64,000 nucleotides of DNA from Alphaproteobacteria bacterium. GTDB taxonomy: Bacteria; Pseudomonadota; Alphaproteobacteria; WRAU01; Hepatincolaceae. Below, in pieces: positions 36,435 to 45,289 of the stretch (the stretch's first letter is position 1; every line of letters starts with the position of its first letter). A model generated the notes under the pieces. The model did no database searches. It was given only the letters and a program-made list of their open reading frames with translations, and was not told the origin of the DNA. A program made the position numbers and the translations under genes. The stretch lies in the NCBI GenBank assembly GCA_009780035.1, contig WRAU01000004.1:62001-126000 (forward strand), read 5' to 3'.

Positions 36435-37190
36435 TTAGCTAGAACCTAATTTTTTTGATAATTCTTGAGTGTTTTCCTGCAGAAAGGGAAGAAAGCTCAA
36501 GAGTTTTTCCTTATAAGTGCTAAGATTGTTAATTAGCGGAAGGGTAATGCTAATGGCATATATTGCCTTATTATCAAGATTAAAAACAGGACATGAAATA
36601 CAGGCGATGCCTTCTTCATTTTCTTGATCGTCTATGGCGTAGCCTGCTGTCTTTACATTTTTAATTTCGGCAAGCATTTTGTTTTTGTTAATAATAGTAT
36701 TTTTAGTTTTAGGCTGTTTATCAAGCCTATCCCATGTTTCATTAAATTCAGCGTCGTTCATATAGCTTAAGAAAATTTTACCCGAAGCTGTAGAATACAA
36801 GGGCTGCATTTTACCAATGTAAGATGAAACAAGAATGCTTTTATTTTTAGCTTCAATTTTGTCTATATAAACAATGGAATCATTATTTATAGTTGTAAGA
36901 TGAATAGTTTCTCCGCATTGGTTTGAAATTTTTTCTAAATACTCCCGAGCATAGTGATTGATGTTAAAATTATTTATAAAATCACGGCTTAAGCTAACAA
37001 TCTTAAAGGTTAGATTGTAAGTTTCATCAATCTCGTTTTTATAAACATAGCCTTGATCGATTAAAGTTTTTAAAAATCTGTAGGCGGTGGATTTATTAAG
37101 TCCGCTGATTTTGGTAATATCTTTCAGTCTCTGATTAGAGTCTTTTGCTAGAATTTCCACAATGTCAAGTAGTCTATGAACAGTTTGCAT
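36435..37190 (-). CDS. IclR-family regulator, KdgR-like
   Basis: 251 residues. N-terminal winged helix (about 1-65, with LKDITKISGLNKSTAYRFL) and C-terminal effector domain with YIGKMQPLYSTASGKIFLSY, an IclR signature. Divergent from kdgA-kdgK. IclR proteins of the KdgR group repress uronate genes and release DNA on binding 2-keto-3-deoxygluconate. Palindromes downstream of both -10 boxes in this cluster (37254-37272, 38996-39026) fit that role. Assignment as KdgR is by context. Confidence 0.8.
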   Translation of the reverse strand: MQTVHRLLDIVEILAKDSNQRLKDITKISGLNKSTAYRFLKTLIDQGYVYKNEIDETYNLTFKIVSLSRDFINNFNINHYAREYLEKISNQCGETIHLTTINNDSIVYIDKIEAKNKSILVSSYIGKMQPLYSTASGKIFLSYMNDAEFNETWDRLDKQPKTKNTIINKNKMLAEIKNVKTAGYAIDDQENEEGIACISCPVFNLDNKAIYAISITLPLINNLSTYKEKLLSFLPFLQENTQELSKKLGSS

Positions 37191-37218
37191 AAGTTAATGT
37201 TATTATTTATTTTAACAC

Positions 37219-37272
37219 TTGTAAATAGAAATTTTATAAATTATAATGCAAATAATAAAACATAGTTTTGTA
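37219..37272 (+). promoter_or_regulatory. kdgA promoter with operator palindrome
   Basis: -35 TTGTAA (37219-37224), 17-bp spacer, -10 TATAAT (37242-37247). An imperfect palindrome, AAAACATAGTTTT at its core (37254-37272), covers the expected transcription start. Its centre matches the uxaC operator: 12 of 17 bases are identical. Confidence 0.6.
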
Positions 37273-37295
37273 TAGTGCAACAAAATAGAATTAAA

Positions 37296-37901
37296 ATGTC
37301 AATCATAGAAAAAATTAAAAAGCATAGAATCGTTGGAGTTTTTAGAGAAGACCCTAATACGATTCAACCAACTCTAACTGCCTCTTTTCAAGGAGGGCTG
37401 AGGGTTATGGAACTAACTTACAGTATTCCTGATGTCTGCAAGTATATTAAGCAGGCTAAGGCGGAATTTAAAGATGCAGTAATAGGGGCAGGGACGGTTT
37501 TAAATCATAAAGATGCGCTGAGTGCTATAGATGCAGGCGCTGATTTTATTGTATCGCCAATTTTTTTACCAGAGGTTAATGTTGTTTGTATAAAAAATAA
37601 CATAGATTACATTCCGGGAACCATGACCCTGCAAGAGATGTTTAATGCGTATAGTGCAGGATGCAGCCATTTAAAGCTGTTTCCTGCTAATAATTTTTCG
37701 CCTAGCTATTTAAAAACCTGCCTTTCTCTTTTTCCGCATTATGCAATTATGCCCACAGGCGGCGTTAATGCTTTAAACGCTAAAGACTGGTTAAAGGCTG
37801 GGGCTTTTGCTGTAGGAATTGGCAGTGAAATCAACAAACTTGCTTTGCAAAAAGATTTTGAAGGCATTACTCGCATGTTTGAAACTTTATCTAAGGAGTA
37901 G
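37296..37901 (+). CDS. kdgA: 2-keto-3-deoxy-6-phosphogluconate aldolase
   Basis: 201 residues from the ATG at 37296; a TTG seven codons earlier is also open. Class I aldolase with Schiff-base Lys127 (HLKLFPA), Glu39 (MELTY) and Arg17 (GVFRE). Splits KDPG into pyruvate and glyceraldehyde 3-phosphate. Last step of the galacturonate route encoded here. Three bases separate it from kdgK. No strong ribosome site. Confidence 0.93.
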   Translation: MSIIEKIKKHRIVGVFREDPNTIQPTLTASFQGGLRVMELTYSIPDVCKYIKQAKAEFKDAVIGAGTVLNHKDALSAIDAGADFIVSPIFLPEVNVVCIKNNIDYIPGTMTLQEMFNAYSAGCSHLKLFPANNFSPSYLKTCLSLFPHYAIMPTGGVNALNAKDWLKAGAFAVGIGSEINKLALQKDFEGITRMFETLSKE

Positions 37902-37904
37902 CAA

Positions 37905-38867
37905 GTGGTTGGCGTCTTAGCATTTGGTGAAATTTTAATAAGAATTCCCATAGATTTTGAAGGTTTTGATAATAAAAAACCCATATATTGGGGCGGAGCT
38001 GAGGCAAACGCATTATGTGCCATGTCTCGTCTTGGTAGTAAAACTAGGTTTATTAGTAAAGTTCCTAATAATAATATGGGTAATTTTGCTTTAAAAAATT
38101 TAGATAAATATAAAATAGATGCTTCGTTTATAGTTAAAGGCGGCGATAGAATCGGCTTGTATTATTATGCTCCTCCGCATAACTATATGCAGGGAGAGGT
38201 TATTTATGATAGAAAATACTCTGCGATTCATACTTTAAAAAAAATAGAAATAGATAAAAAGAAATTATTTGCAGATATGGATATTTTTTATGTTTCAGGA
38301 ATTTCCTTAGCTTTAGAGGGTTGCCGTGAGGCAGTTTTAGATTTATGGGATTATGCTAAGTCTCATAATATTAAAACGATGTTTGATGTAAACTATCGCT
38401 CGAAACTTTGGAGCATAAAGGAAGCAAAGCCTGTTATTGCGAAATTTATGGCGGAAAGTGATATTTTATTCGCTAATAGTTTTGATTTTAAGAATTTCTT
38501 AGATATTAGTAATAATAGTGAAGAAAATTTATATAAAGAGGCAGCTTCTAAATATGGCATATCTCATATTGCCTCGCTGCAGAGACAGAAAGTTTCTTAT
38601 AATGAGTATGAGATATCTGGAATTTTATGCAGTCCGCAAAATTTTATAAGAACACAGAACTATAAAACAACAATTATAGAGCGTATAGGCGGGGGAGATT
38701 GTTTCGTAGCAGGAATTTTGCATGGGATATTTAATAGTAGTGAAAATACTGCAGATGATGCTGTTAAATTAGTGTTAATGAAATATTCCATGCCTGGTGA
38801 TGTTTATTTAGGAAGCGCTGAGGATTACTCTGCTAATTTATCAGCTTCTAGTGATGTTAAAAGATAG
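37905..38867 (+). CDS. kdgK: 2-keto-3-deoxygluconate kinase (PfkB/ribokinase family)
   Basis: 320 residues. GTG start with AAGGAG nine bases upstream. Substrate motif WGGAEANALCAMSRLG near the N-terminus and the ATP-site GGGDCFVAGILHG with the catalytic Asp, where the family usually has GAGD. Phosphorylates KDG to KDPG. Ends the kdgA-kdgK operon at a terminator. Confidence 0.9.
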   Translation: MVGVLAFGEILIRIPIDFEGFDNKKPIYWGGAEANALCAMSRLGSKTRFISKVPNNNMGNFALKNLDKYKIDASFIVKGGDRIGLYYYAPPHNYMQGEVIYDRKYSAIHTLKKIEIDKKKLFADMDIFYVSGISLALEGCREAVLDLWDYAKSHNIKTMFDVNYRSKLWSIKEAKPVIAKFMAESDILFANSFDFKNFLDISNNSEENLYKEAASKYGISHIASLQRQKVSYNEYEISGILCSPQNFIRTQNYKTTIIERIGGGDCFVAGILHGIFNSSENTADDAVKLVLMKYSMPGDVYLGSAEDYSANLSASSDVKR

Positions 38868-38896
38868 CCATAGTTGTTAGTTTTGCTGTTATACCT

Positions 38897-38928
38897 AACC
38901 CTAATAAGTAATCTTATTAGGGTTTTTT
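38897..38928 (+). terminator. Intrinsic terminator after kdgK
   Basis: AACCCTAATAAG (38897-38908) pairs with CTTATTAGGGTT (38913-38924), 4-base loop, then a run of T. A classic rho-independent terminator, so kdgAK and uxaCBA are separate transcripts. Confidence 0.9.
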
Positions 38929-38965
38929 ATTAATAAAATAAGTTTAATTTTTATATACATTATTA

Positions 38966-39026
38966 TTTACAAATTAAAAGTTTAGCAATATAATTTTATT
39001 ACATGAAAAATAGTTTCATGTAATAA
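38966..39026 (+). promoter_or_regulatory. uxaC promoter with perfect operator palindrome
   Basis: -35 TTTACA (38966-38971), 17-bp spacer, -10 TATAAT (38989-38994). Directly downstream is an exact palindrome with 13-bp arms (38996-39008 and 39014-39026) and a 5-base centre, core ATGAAA...TTTCAT, close to the enterobacterial KdgR box (GAAA...TTTC halves). It would cover the start of transcription, as expected for a repressor. Confidence 0.75.
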
Positions 39027-39048
39027 AACACACTATTGTAGGCGAGAG

Positions 39049-40464
39049 ATGGCGAAAATGAAAAATTTTATGGATGAAGAATTTCTATTAGAAAATGAAA
39101 CAGCTAAAAAGCTGTATCATAATTATGCAGAAAAAATGCCGATTATTGACTATCACTGCCATATTTCTCCGCAGGAAATTGCTGAGAATCATCAATTTAA
39201 AAGCATTACCGAGGTATGGCTTGGCGGCGATCATTATAAATGGAGACAGATTCGCTCCAATGGCACGCCAGAAGAATTAATTACCGGCAATGCTGATGAT
39301 TTTGCTAAATTTAATGAATATGCCAAAGTTTTGCCAAAACTTATTGGCAATCCGCTTTACCATTGGAGTCATTTAGAATTAAAAAGATGTTTTAGCTGTG
39401 ATATTCCTTTAAGTGAAAAAACTGCCCGTGAGGTTTTTGATTTTACCAACAAAAAATTACAATCTCCAGAAATGTCGGCATTAGGATTAATTAAATCTGC
39501 TAATGTGAGCGTTATATGCACCACCGATGATCCAGCTGATTCCCTAGAATGGCATAAAAAAATCAAAGAAACCGGCAAATGCAGTGCTAAAGTTTTTCCA
39601 GCCATGCGTCCTGATAAAGCCTTAAATCTACAAGCAAAAGGCTTTGCTGAGTATATTAAAACATTAGGCGAAGCTGCAAGTATGAGTATTTCTAGCATGA
39701 AGGATCTTAACGCTGCCCTTAAAAAACGCATTGCTTTTTTCCATGAAATGGGCGGACGGGCAAGCGACCATGCCTTAGTGCATACTTTTTGGCGGGAAGT
39801 TAGTGAAAAGGAAGTGGAAGTTATCTTCCAAAAAGCCCTGCGTGGTGAAAGCATTTCACAAATGGAAGATGAAGCCTACAAAACCAGCTTATTTATTACT
39901 TTGGCAACAGAATATACTAAATATAATTGGGGCATGGAACTGCATTTTGCCGCTATTCGTAATCTTAATTCAAGCATGTTTGAAAAAATGGGACCAGATA
40001 CTGGTTTTGACGCAGTAGGCAGAAGTATGAATGCTGAAGGGTTGGCTAATTTCCTTAACGGCTTGCATAAACTGGGAATTTTACCAAAAACAATTATATT
40101 TTCCTTAAATCCTGCAGATAATGCCATTATTGGCACAGTTATCGGCTGTTTTCAAAGTCATGATACAAAAGGCAGAATTCAGCAAGGAGCAGCATGGTGG
40201 TTTAATGATACTAAAACTGGCATGATTGAGCAGATTGAAAGTATCGCTAACTTATCGGTTGTGGGTAATATTTTAGGAATGCTTACAGATTCCCGATCTT
40301 TCTTATCTTACGCTAGGCACGAATACTACCGCCGTATTTTATGTAATTGGATTGGCACACAGGTTGAGCGGGGTGAGTATCCTAATGATATAGAATATTT
40401 AGGTCAGCTGGTTGAAGATATTTGCTACAACAATGTGGCTAACTATTTTAACTTTGCATCATAG
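39049..40464 (+). CDS. uxaC: Uronate isomerase
   Basis: 471 residues, amidohydrolase-type barrel. IIDYHCHISPQEI carries the metal-binding HxH, TTDDPADSL and FSLNPADN follow family patterns. Converts D-galacturonate to D-tagaturonate (and glucuronate to fructuronate). Start taken at the first ATG after GGCGAGAG; a second ATG three codons in is possible. First gene of uxaC-uxaB-uxaA-transporter. Confidence 0.95.
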   Translation: MAKMKNFMDEEFLLENETAKKLYHNYAEKMPIIDYHCHISPQEIAENHQFKSITEVWLGGDHYKWRQIRSNGTPEELITGNADDFAKFNEYAKVLPKLIGNPLYHWSHLELKRCFSCDIPLSEKTAREVFDFTNKKLQSPEMSALGLIKSANVSVICTTDDPADSLEWHKKIKETGKCSAKVFPAMRPDKALNLQAKGFAEYIKTLGEAASMSISSMKDLNAALKKRIAFFHEMGGRASDHALVHTFWREVSEKEVEVIFQKALRGESISQMEDEAYKTSLFITLATEYTKYNWGMELHFAAIRNLNSSMFEKMGPDTGFDAVGRSMNAEGLANFLNGLHKLGILPKTIIFSLNPADNAIIGTVIGCFQSHDTKGRIQQGAAWWFNDTKTGMIEQIESIANLSVVGNILGMLTDSRSFLSYARHEYYRRILCNWIGTQVERGEYPNDIEYLGQLVEDICYNNVANYFNFAS

Positions 40465-40473
40465 GGGTTAATA

Positions 40474-41937
40474 ATGAAAGAAATAACTACTCTTTATAAA
40501 AAGTCTAGCAATCCTATTAAAGTAGTGCAGTTCGGTGAGGGTAATTTTCTGCGGGCATTTGTTGATTACGGTATTGATGTTGCCAATGAGCAGGGGAAAT
40601 TTAACGGTAATGTGGCGATAGTTATTCCTATTAAAGCAGCAGGGATTCGTCCATTTTTTGATAAACAAAATAATTTATATACAGTGTGTTTAAGGGGTAA
40701 AAAAAATGGTGCAGTTTATGAAGAAAACCGCGTAATTACCTGTATAGAAAAAGTGGTAAGCGCATATGATGATTATGATAGCTTTATGGAGTTATCTCAT
40801 TTAGATAGCCTAGAGTTTGTAGTTTCTAATACCACCGAAGCCGGCATTGTTTTTGATGAAGCTGATAAATTTGAAGCAGTGCCGCCAAATACTTTTCCTG
40901 GTAAATTAACAAAATTTTTATATGAGCGGTTTAATTTCTTTAAAGGACATGAAAGCAAGGCGCTTACTATGCTGCCGGTAGAATTAATTGAGAAAAACGG
41001 TGAAGTTTTAAAAGAATGTGTGCTTAAATATATTAATCTTTGGCAATTGCCTGCTGATTTTAAAACTTGGGTTGATAAAAACTGTAATTTTATCGGCACC
41101 CTTGTTGACCGTATTGTAACCGGCTTTCCTCGTGGCAGTGAACAGGAATATTGGCAGAATCTTGGCTATGAAGATAATCTGTTAAATGTGGCAGAGCCCT
41201 TTGGCTTATGGGTTATAGGTGATAAAAGAATTGAAGCTAAGCTCCCAATTAGCTCTCACAAATTAGCAGTTGAATTTACAAACGAATTAGAGTTATATAA
41301 AGAACGCAAAGTTCGTATTCTAAATGGCGCTCACACTTCTATGGTTTTGGGAGCTTATTTAAGCGGATTAGATTATGTTAGCCAATGTATGGCTGATAAC
41401 GATATACGCACCCAGTTAAATCAATCGGTGTATGAAGAAATTGTGCCGACAATCCACATGCCTATTGCAAAGGCAACAGAATTTGCCGACGCTGTTTTTG
41501 GGCGTTTTGAAAATCCGTATGTTTTGCATGCCTTGCTTTCTATTTCCTTAAATTCTATTTCTAAGTGGCGTGCCCGTGTGCTGCCGGCATTAAAAGATAG
41601 TTTGCAAGCTACAGGCAAACTGCCGAAATGGCTAACATATTCTTTAGCCGCTTTGCTGGCGTTCTACCGCACAACAGAACAGGGCAATGGCTGCCTAATT
41701 GGTTATAGAGACGGCAATCCCTATGAAATTCATGATGATGCCGATAAATTAACGGTTGTTAAAGGCTTAGCTGGAGAATCTACAAGGGTTTATGCTGCAG
41801 GAATATTGCACAGAGAAGATTTTTGGGGTGAAGATCTTACAAAAATTTCAGGGTTAGAAAAAGCTGTTATTGCTAATTTAGAAAGCATTGAGGCGATAGG
41901 CATTAAAAACCATATCCATGAGTTAGGGAAAAATTAA
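40474..41937 (+). CDS. uxaB: Tagaturonate reductase (altronate oxidoreductase)
   Basis: 487 residues of the mannitol dehydrogenase-type family. N-terminal nucleotide fold with VVQFGEGNFLRAFVDY; catalytic region with VEFTNELELYKERKVRILNGAHT. Reduces tagaturonate to altronate with NADH. Nine bases after uxaC, AGGGG upstream. Its presence rather than uxuB points to galacturonate as the main substrate. Confidence 0.93.
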   Translation: MKEITTLYKKSSNPIKVVQFGEGNFLRAFVDYGIDVANEQGKFNGNVAIVIPIKAAGIRPFFDKQNNLYTVCLRGKKNGAVYEENRVITCIEKVVSAYDDYDSFMELSHLDSLEFVVSNTTEAGIVFDEADKFEAVPPNTFPGKLTKFLYERFNFFKGHESKALTMLPVELIEKNGEVLKECVLKYINLWQLPADFKTWVDKNCNFIGTLVDRIVTGFPRGSEQEYWQNLGYEDNLLNVAEPFGLWVIGDKRIEAKLPISSHKLAVEFTNELELYKERKVRILNGAHTSMVLGAYLSGLDYVSQCMADNDIRTQLNQSVYEEIVPTIHMPIAKATEFADAVFGRFENPYVLHALLSISLNSISKWRARVLPALKDSLQATGKLPKWLTYSLAALLAFYRTTEQGNGCLIGYRDGNPYEIHDDADKLTVVKGLAGESTRVYAAGILHREDFWGEDLTKISGLEKAVIANLESIEAIGIKNHIHELGKN

Positions 41938-41956
41938 AAAATAATAAGGAGCTTGC

Positions 41957-43459
41957 ATGATAGAGGTTTTAAAAATTAATCCTAAAGATAATGTGGCGGT
42001 AGCAGTTAGTGCTCTTAAAAAAGGGGAAGTTGTTGCTGTTGATGGTTTTAGCATAACAGTAATTGCAGATATTCCAGTAGGTCATAAAATAGCAGTTGCT
42101 TCTATTGCTAAAGGAGAAGAAATTATCAAGTATGGCAATCCTATAGGAGTGGCAAAAGAAGATATTGCTGCCGGCAGCTGGGTGCATACGCATAATGTAG
42201 CAACAAAACTTGGTAAAATTCTTGATTACACTTATAAACCTACTAACTCTGCTAAAAAAGGGCAGGCTGATTTGCCAAAACCTAGCGGAAAAACTTTCTT
42301 AGGCTATAAAAGGCCAAACGGATATGTAGGCATTCGTAATGAGGTATGGATTATTCCTACTGTAGGCTGTGTAAATGGTATTGCTAAATTAATTGAACAG
42401 GAATCAGCGCAATTTAAAACAGCTAATATTGACAGCATTCAAGCCTATGCCCATCCGCATGGCTGCTCGCAATTAGGAGGCGACCATCTGCGGACACAGA
42501 AATATTTAAGCGCTTTGGTGAATCATTCTAATGCGGGGGCAGTTTTAGTGTTAGGATTGGGCTGTGAAAACAACCAAATAGATGAAATGAAGAAAGCTAT
42601 TGGCAGTTATAATCCCGATAGAGTTAAATTTTTGGTTAGTCAAGAAGTGGAAGATGAAGTATTGGCAGGCATTGCCTTAATGAAAGAGCTATGCTCCTAT
42701 GCTTCGCAGTTTTACAGAGAACCCTGCAGTGCGGCAAATTTAACTATCGGGTTAAAATGCGGGGGATCTGATGGGTTTTCTGGAATTACTGCTAATCCGC
42801 TAGTGGGGGCAGTTTCTAATAGAATTGTGGCAGAAGGAGGAACATCTCTTTTAACAGAAGTGCCAGAAATGTTTGGGGCAGAAACTATCCTAATGAACCG
42901 CTGCCGCAATAATGAAGTTTTTGAAAAGGTCGTAGCGCTTATCAATGATTTTAAAAAATATTTTATAAGCTATGGCGAAACCATTGACGAAAACCCTTCA
43001 CCAGGCAATAAAGCAGGAGGTATTACCACATTAGAAGATAAATCGCTGGGCTGCATTCAAAAGGCAGGAGACGCCATTATAGAAAATGTTTTGCACTATG
43101 GTGAAATAGTGCAGCAGAAGGGTTTGATATTAGTGCAGTCTCCAGGTAATGATTTAGTATCTACCAATGCTTTAGTGGCAGCAGGAGCACAGATGGTGCT
43201 GTTTACAACAGGACGCGGAACACCTTTTTCGGCGCCGGCTCCTACTATTAAAATTTCCAGTAATTCAAGTCTGGCAAATGTAAAAAATGCTTGGATTGAT
43301 TTTAATGCCGGAGTATTGCTAGATGGAAGAAATATTAATGAAGTTGCAGATGAGCTTTTTGATTATATTTTAGCGGTAGCTTCTGGGAAAGTTAAGGCAA
43401 AATCAGAGCGGCTAGATAAGACGGAATTGGTTATTTTTAAAGATGGAGTTACTTTATAG
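41957..43459 (+). CDS. uxaA: Altronate dehydratase
   Basis: 500 residues. N-terminal SAF-type domain (about 1-95, with SWVHTHNVATKL) and the main UxaA domain with HPHGCSQLGGDH and LKCGGSDGFSGITANP, Cys residues suited to a metal site. Converts altronate to 2-keto-3-deoxygluconate, the substrate of KdgK. AAGGAG site seven bases upstream. Confidence 0.95.
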   Translation: MIEVLKINPKDNVAVAVSALKKGEVVAVDGFSITVIADIPVGHKIAVASIAKGEEIIKYGNPIGVAKEDIAAGSWVHTHNVATKLGKILDYTYKPTNSAKKGQADLPKPSGKTFLGYKRPNGYVGIRNEVWIIPTVGCVNGIAKLIEQESAQFKTANIDSIQAYAHPHGCSQLGGDHLRTQKYLSALVNHSNAGAVLVLGLGCENNQIDEMKKAIGSYNPDRVKFLVSQEVEDEVLAGIALMKELCSYASQFYREPCSAANLTIGLKCGGSDGFSGITANPLVGAVSNRIVAEGGTSLLTEVPEMFGAETILMNRCRNNEVFEKVVALINDFKKYFISYGETIDENPSPGNKAGGITTLEDKSLGCIQKAGDAIIENVLHYGEIVQQKGLILVQSPGNDLVSTNALVAAGAQMVLFTTGRGTPFSAPAPTIKISSNSSLANVKNAWIDFNAGVLLDGRNINEVADELFDYILAVASGKVKAKSERLDKTELVIFKDGVTL

Positions 43460-43538
43460 CTTAGCAGATATTAGGCAGACGGCAGAAGTAATTTTAGTAT
43501 TTTTATATTATTAATTATTATAAGAAGAAGGAGTAATT

Positions 43539-44984
43539 ATGAGTGATGTTGAAATAAATGCAGAACAGATAGAATCTACAGCGGTGCCTTCAGTTTCCCC
43601 CGTTAAATTAAAAACATCTGAGAAAGTTGGCTATGGTTTCGGTGATTTAGGCAACGGTTTTATGTTTGACTTAGGACAAGCATATTTAACTAAATTTTGG
43701 ATTGATATTTGTTTAATTCCAGCTCAAGCCGTAGCTGGAATTTTTGCTTTTACAAAAATTTTCGATGCTTTTATGGATCCGGTTGCAGGAGCAGTTATTG
43801 ATAAAAGAAGGGCAGGACCGCGAGGCAAATTTCGTCCCGTAATGATGGTTTCTAGCATTTTACTGGCAATTTTAACTATTATTACTTTTACAATGCCTGT
43901 AGATTTAACCTTAACGCAAAAAATTCTCTTTGCCTATGCTGCTTATATGGCGTGGGGTTTGGTATATTCATTCACCAACATTCCATATGCCACGTTAGCC
44001 AGTGTAATGACCCGCGATAGTAAAGAAAGAAGCATACTGGCAACCTCCCGTCAGGCTGGCTCTATCGGCGCCCAGCTTATTACAGGGATTTGTTTTATAC
44101 CGGTGGTTTTGATGTTCTGTGAAGATATTACCAATCCGCATCAAGCCGAAAGAGGATTTATATGGGCAGCGGCAATTATGTCTATTGTTGGCGTATTAGG
44201 ATTTGCTGTTACATATTTTACTTGTAAAGAACATGTTCCGGTTATCCGTAATACCAAAAAAGAAAAAAAAGCAGGAGCAAAGGCTTATTTTAAAATTGTA
44301 TTTACCAATAAACCTTTGCTGGCGATTATTATCATGACCCTATTTACCATTTCTGCCATGAATACCAACATGATGATGATGATTTTTTTTGCCCAGTATA
44401 ATTTGGGTCAAATAGGCTATCAGCCGGTTATTAACGGTATTATGATGGGTGCGGCAGTTGTGGGCATTATGTTTATCCCTAAATTAGTAGGCAAATTTGG
44501 TAAGAAAAATACGGCAATTGGCGGGCTGCTTGTTGGTGCGGTTGCTAATCTTTTGAATTTTGTTATTCCTACTAATCTTTATTCTTTTATAGTGCTTGTA
44601 TCTATTGGCTATACAGCTTTGGCAATTTCTAATGGCATTACATGGGCTATGGTAAGTGATGCCATTGATTTTGGCGAATGGAAAAACGGTATGCGTAAAG
44701 AAGGTATTACCTATGCCGCTTTCAACTTCTCCCGAAAAATTTCGCAAGCCCTAGCGGCAATTGTTAGTGCTGGAATTTTAGGCATCACAGGCTATATTGC
44801 TAACGGCATTCAAAACACTGCAACTTTGCTTGGCATTAAAGCTGCTATGACTTTGTATCCAGGTATTGCCTTAGCTTGTGCCGCTCTTGTAATGTTTGGT
44901 TTCTATAGTTTATCAGAAAGAAAATTTGCCAGAATTGCCCAAGATTTAAATAATGGCCGCTGGGAAAAAGGTAAGATTGAATAA
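43539..44984 (+). CDS. GPH-family sugar:cation symporter, likely hexuronate importer
   Basis: 481 residues, 12 membrane helices of the glycoside-pentoside-hexuronide (MelB/UidB) type. Signatures: GYGFGDLGNGF, FDAFMDPVAGAVIDK and the central IDFGEWKNGMRKEGI. Position as fourth gene after uxaCBA makes galacturonate or a small glycoside of it the probable substrate. AGAAGGAG site seven bases upstream. Ends at an inverted repeat that lies beside the integrated element. Confidence 0.87.
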   Translation: MSDVEINAEQIESTAVPSVSPVKLKTSEKVGYGFGDLGNGFMFDLGQAYLTKFWIDICLIPAQAVAGIFAFTKIFDAFMDPVAGAVIDKRRAGPRGKFRPVMMVSSILLAILTIITFTMPVDLTLTQKILFAYAAYMAWGLVYSFTNIPYATLASVMTRDSKERSILATSRQAGSIGAQLITGICFIPVVLMFCEDITNPHQAERGFIWAAAIMSIVGVLGFAVTYFTCKEHVPVIRNTKKEKKAGAKAYFKIVFTNKPLLAIIIMTLFTISAMNTNMMMMIFFAQYNLGQIGYQPVINGIMMGAAVVGIMFIPKLVGKFGKKNTAIGGLLVGAVANLLNFVIPTNLYSFIVLVSIGYTALAISNGITWAMVSDAIDFGEWKNGMRKEGITYAAFNFSRKISQALAAIVSAGILGITGYIANGIQNTATLLGIKAAMTLYPGIALACAALVMFGFYSLSERKFARIAQDLNNGRWEKGKIE

Positions 44985-45000
44985 ATTTATATTTAAAAAA

Positions 45001-45072
45001 AGAAGCTAATAAGGAATTCCAAGCACTGACTCTGTTTTGCATGAATCAGCTTAGAATCCGTTTTTAGCTTCT
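45001..45072. terminator. Long imperfect inverted repeat after the uxa operon
   Basis: Arms 45001-45024 and 45049-45072 match at 20 of 24 positions around AGAAGCTAA at the outer ends. Loop of 24 bases. Probably terminates the uxa transcript. Confidence 0.7.
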
Positions 45073-45086
45073 TTCCCATTCTCAGC

Positions 45087-45135
45087 ACTGGTGCCACCAG
45101 CATGAATCGAACATGCGACCCCTTCATTACCAATG
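45087..45135 (-). repeat. attL-like 49-bp duplicate of the 3' part of tRNA-Thr
   Basis: Exact copy of 51035-51083. It contains the T arm, variable loop, 3' anticodon stem, anticodon loop and CCA end of tRNA-Thr(GGT) but no 5' half, so it is not a working tRNA. This is the left boundary expected when an element integrates into the 3' end of a tRNA gene. Confidence 0.93.
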
Positions 45136-45289
45136 TGTTATACCTATATACTTTTATCATGAATGGCAGGTAATTGCAAGGTTTATTATATTTCTGTTTT
45201 ATTAGTTTTTATATATTTTTAGCTATTTTTATTAATACTACGCCATAATTTCGCCACTAAAATATATATGTGGTATTGGCTATTTTATC

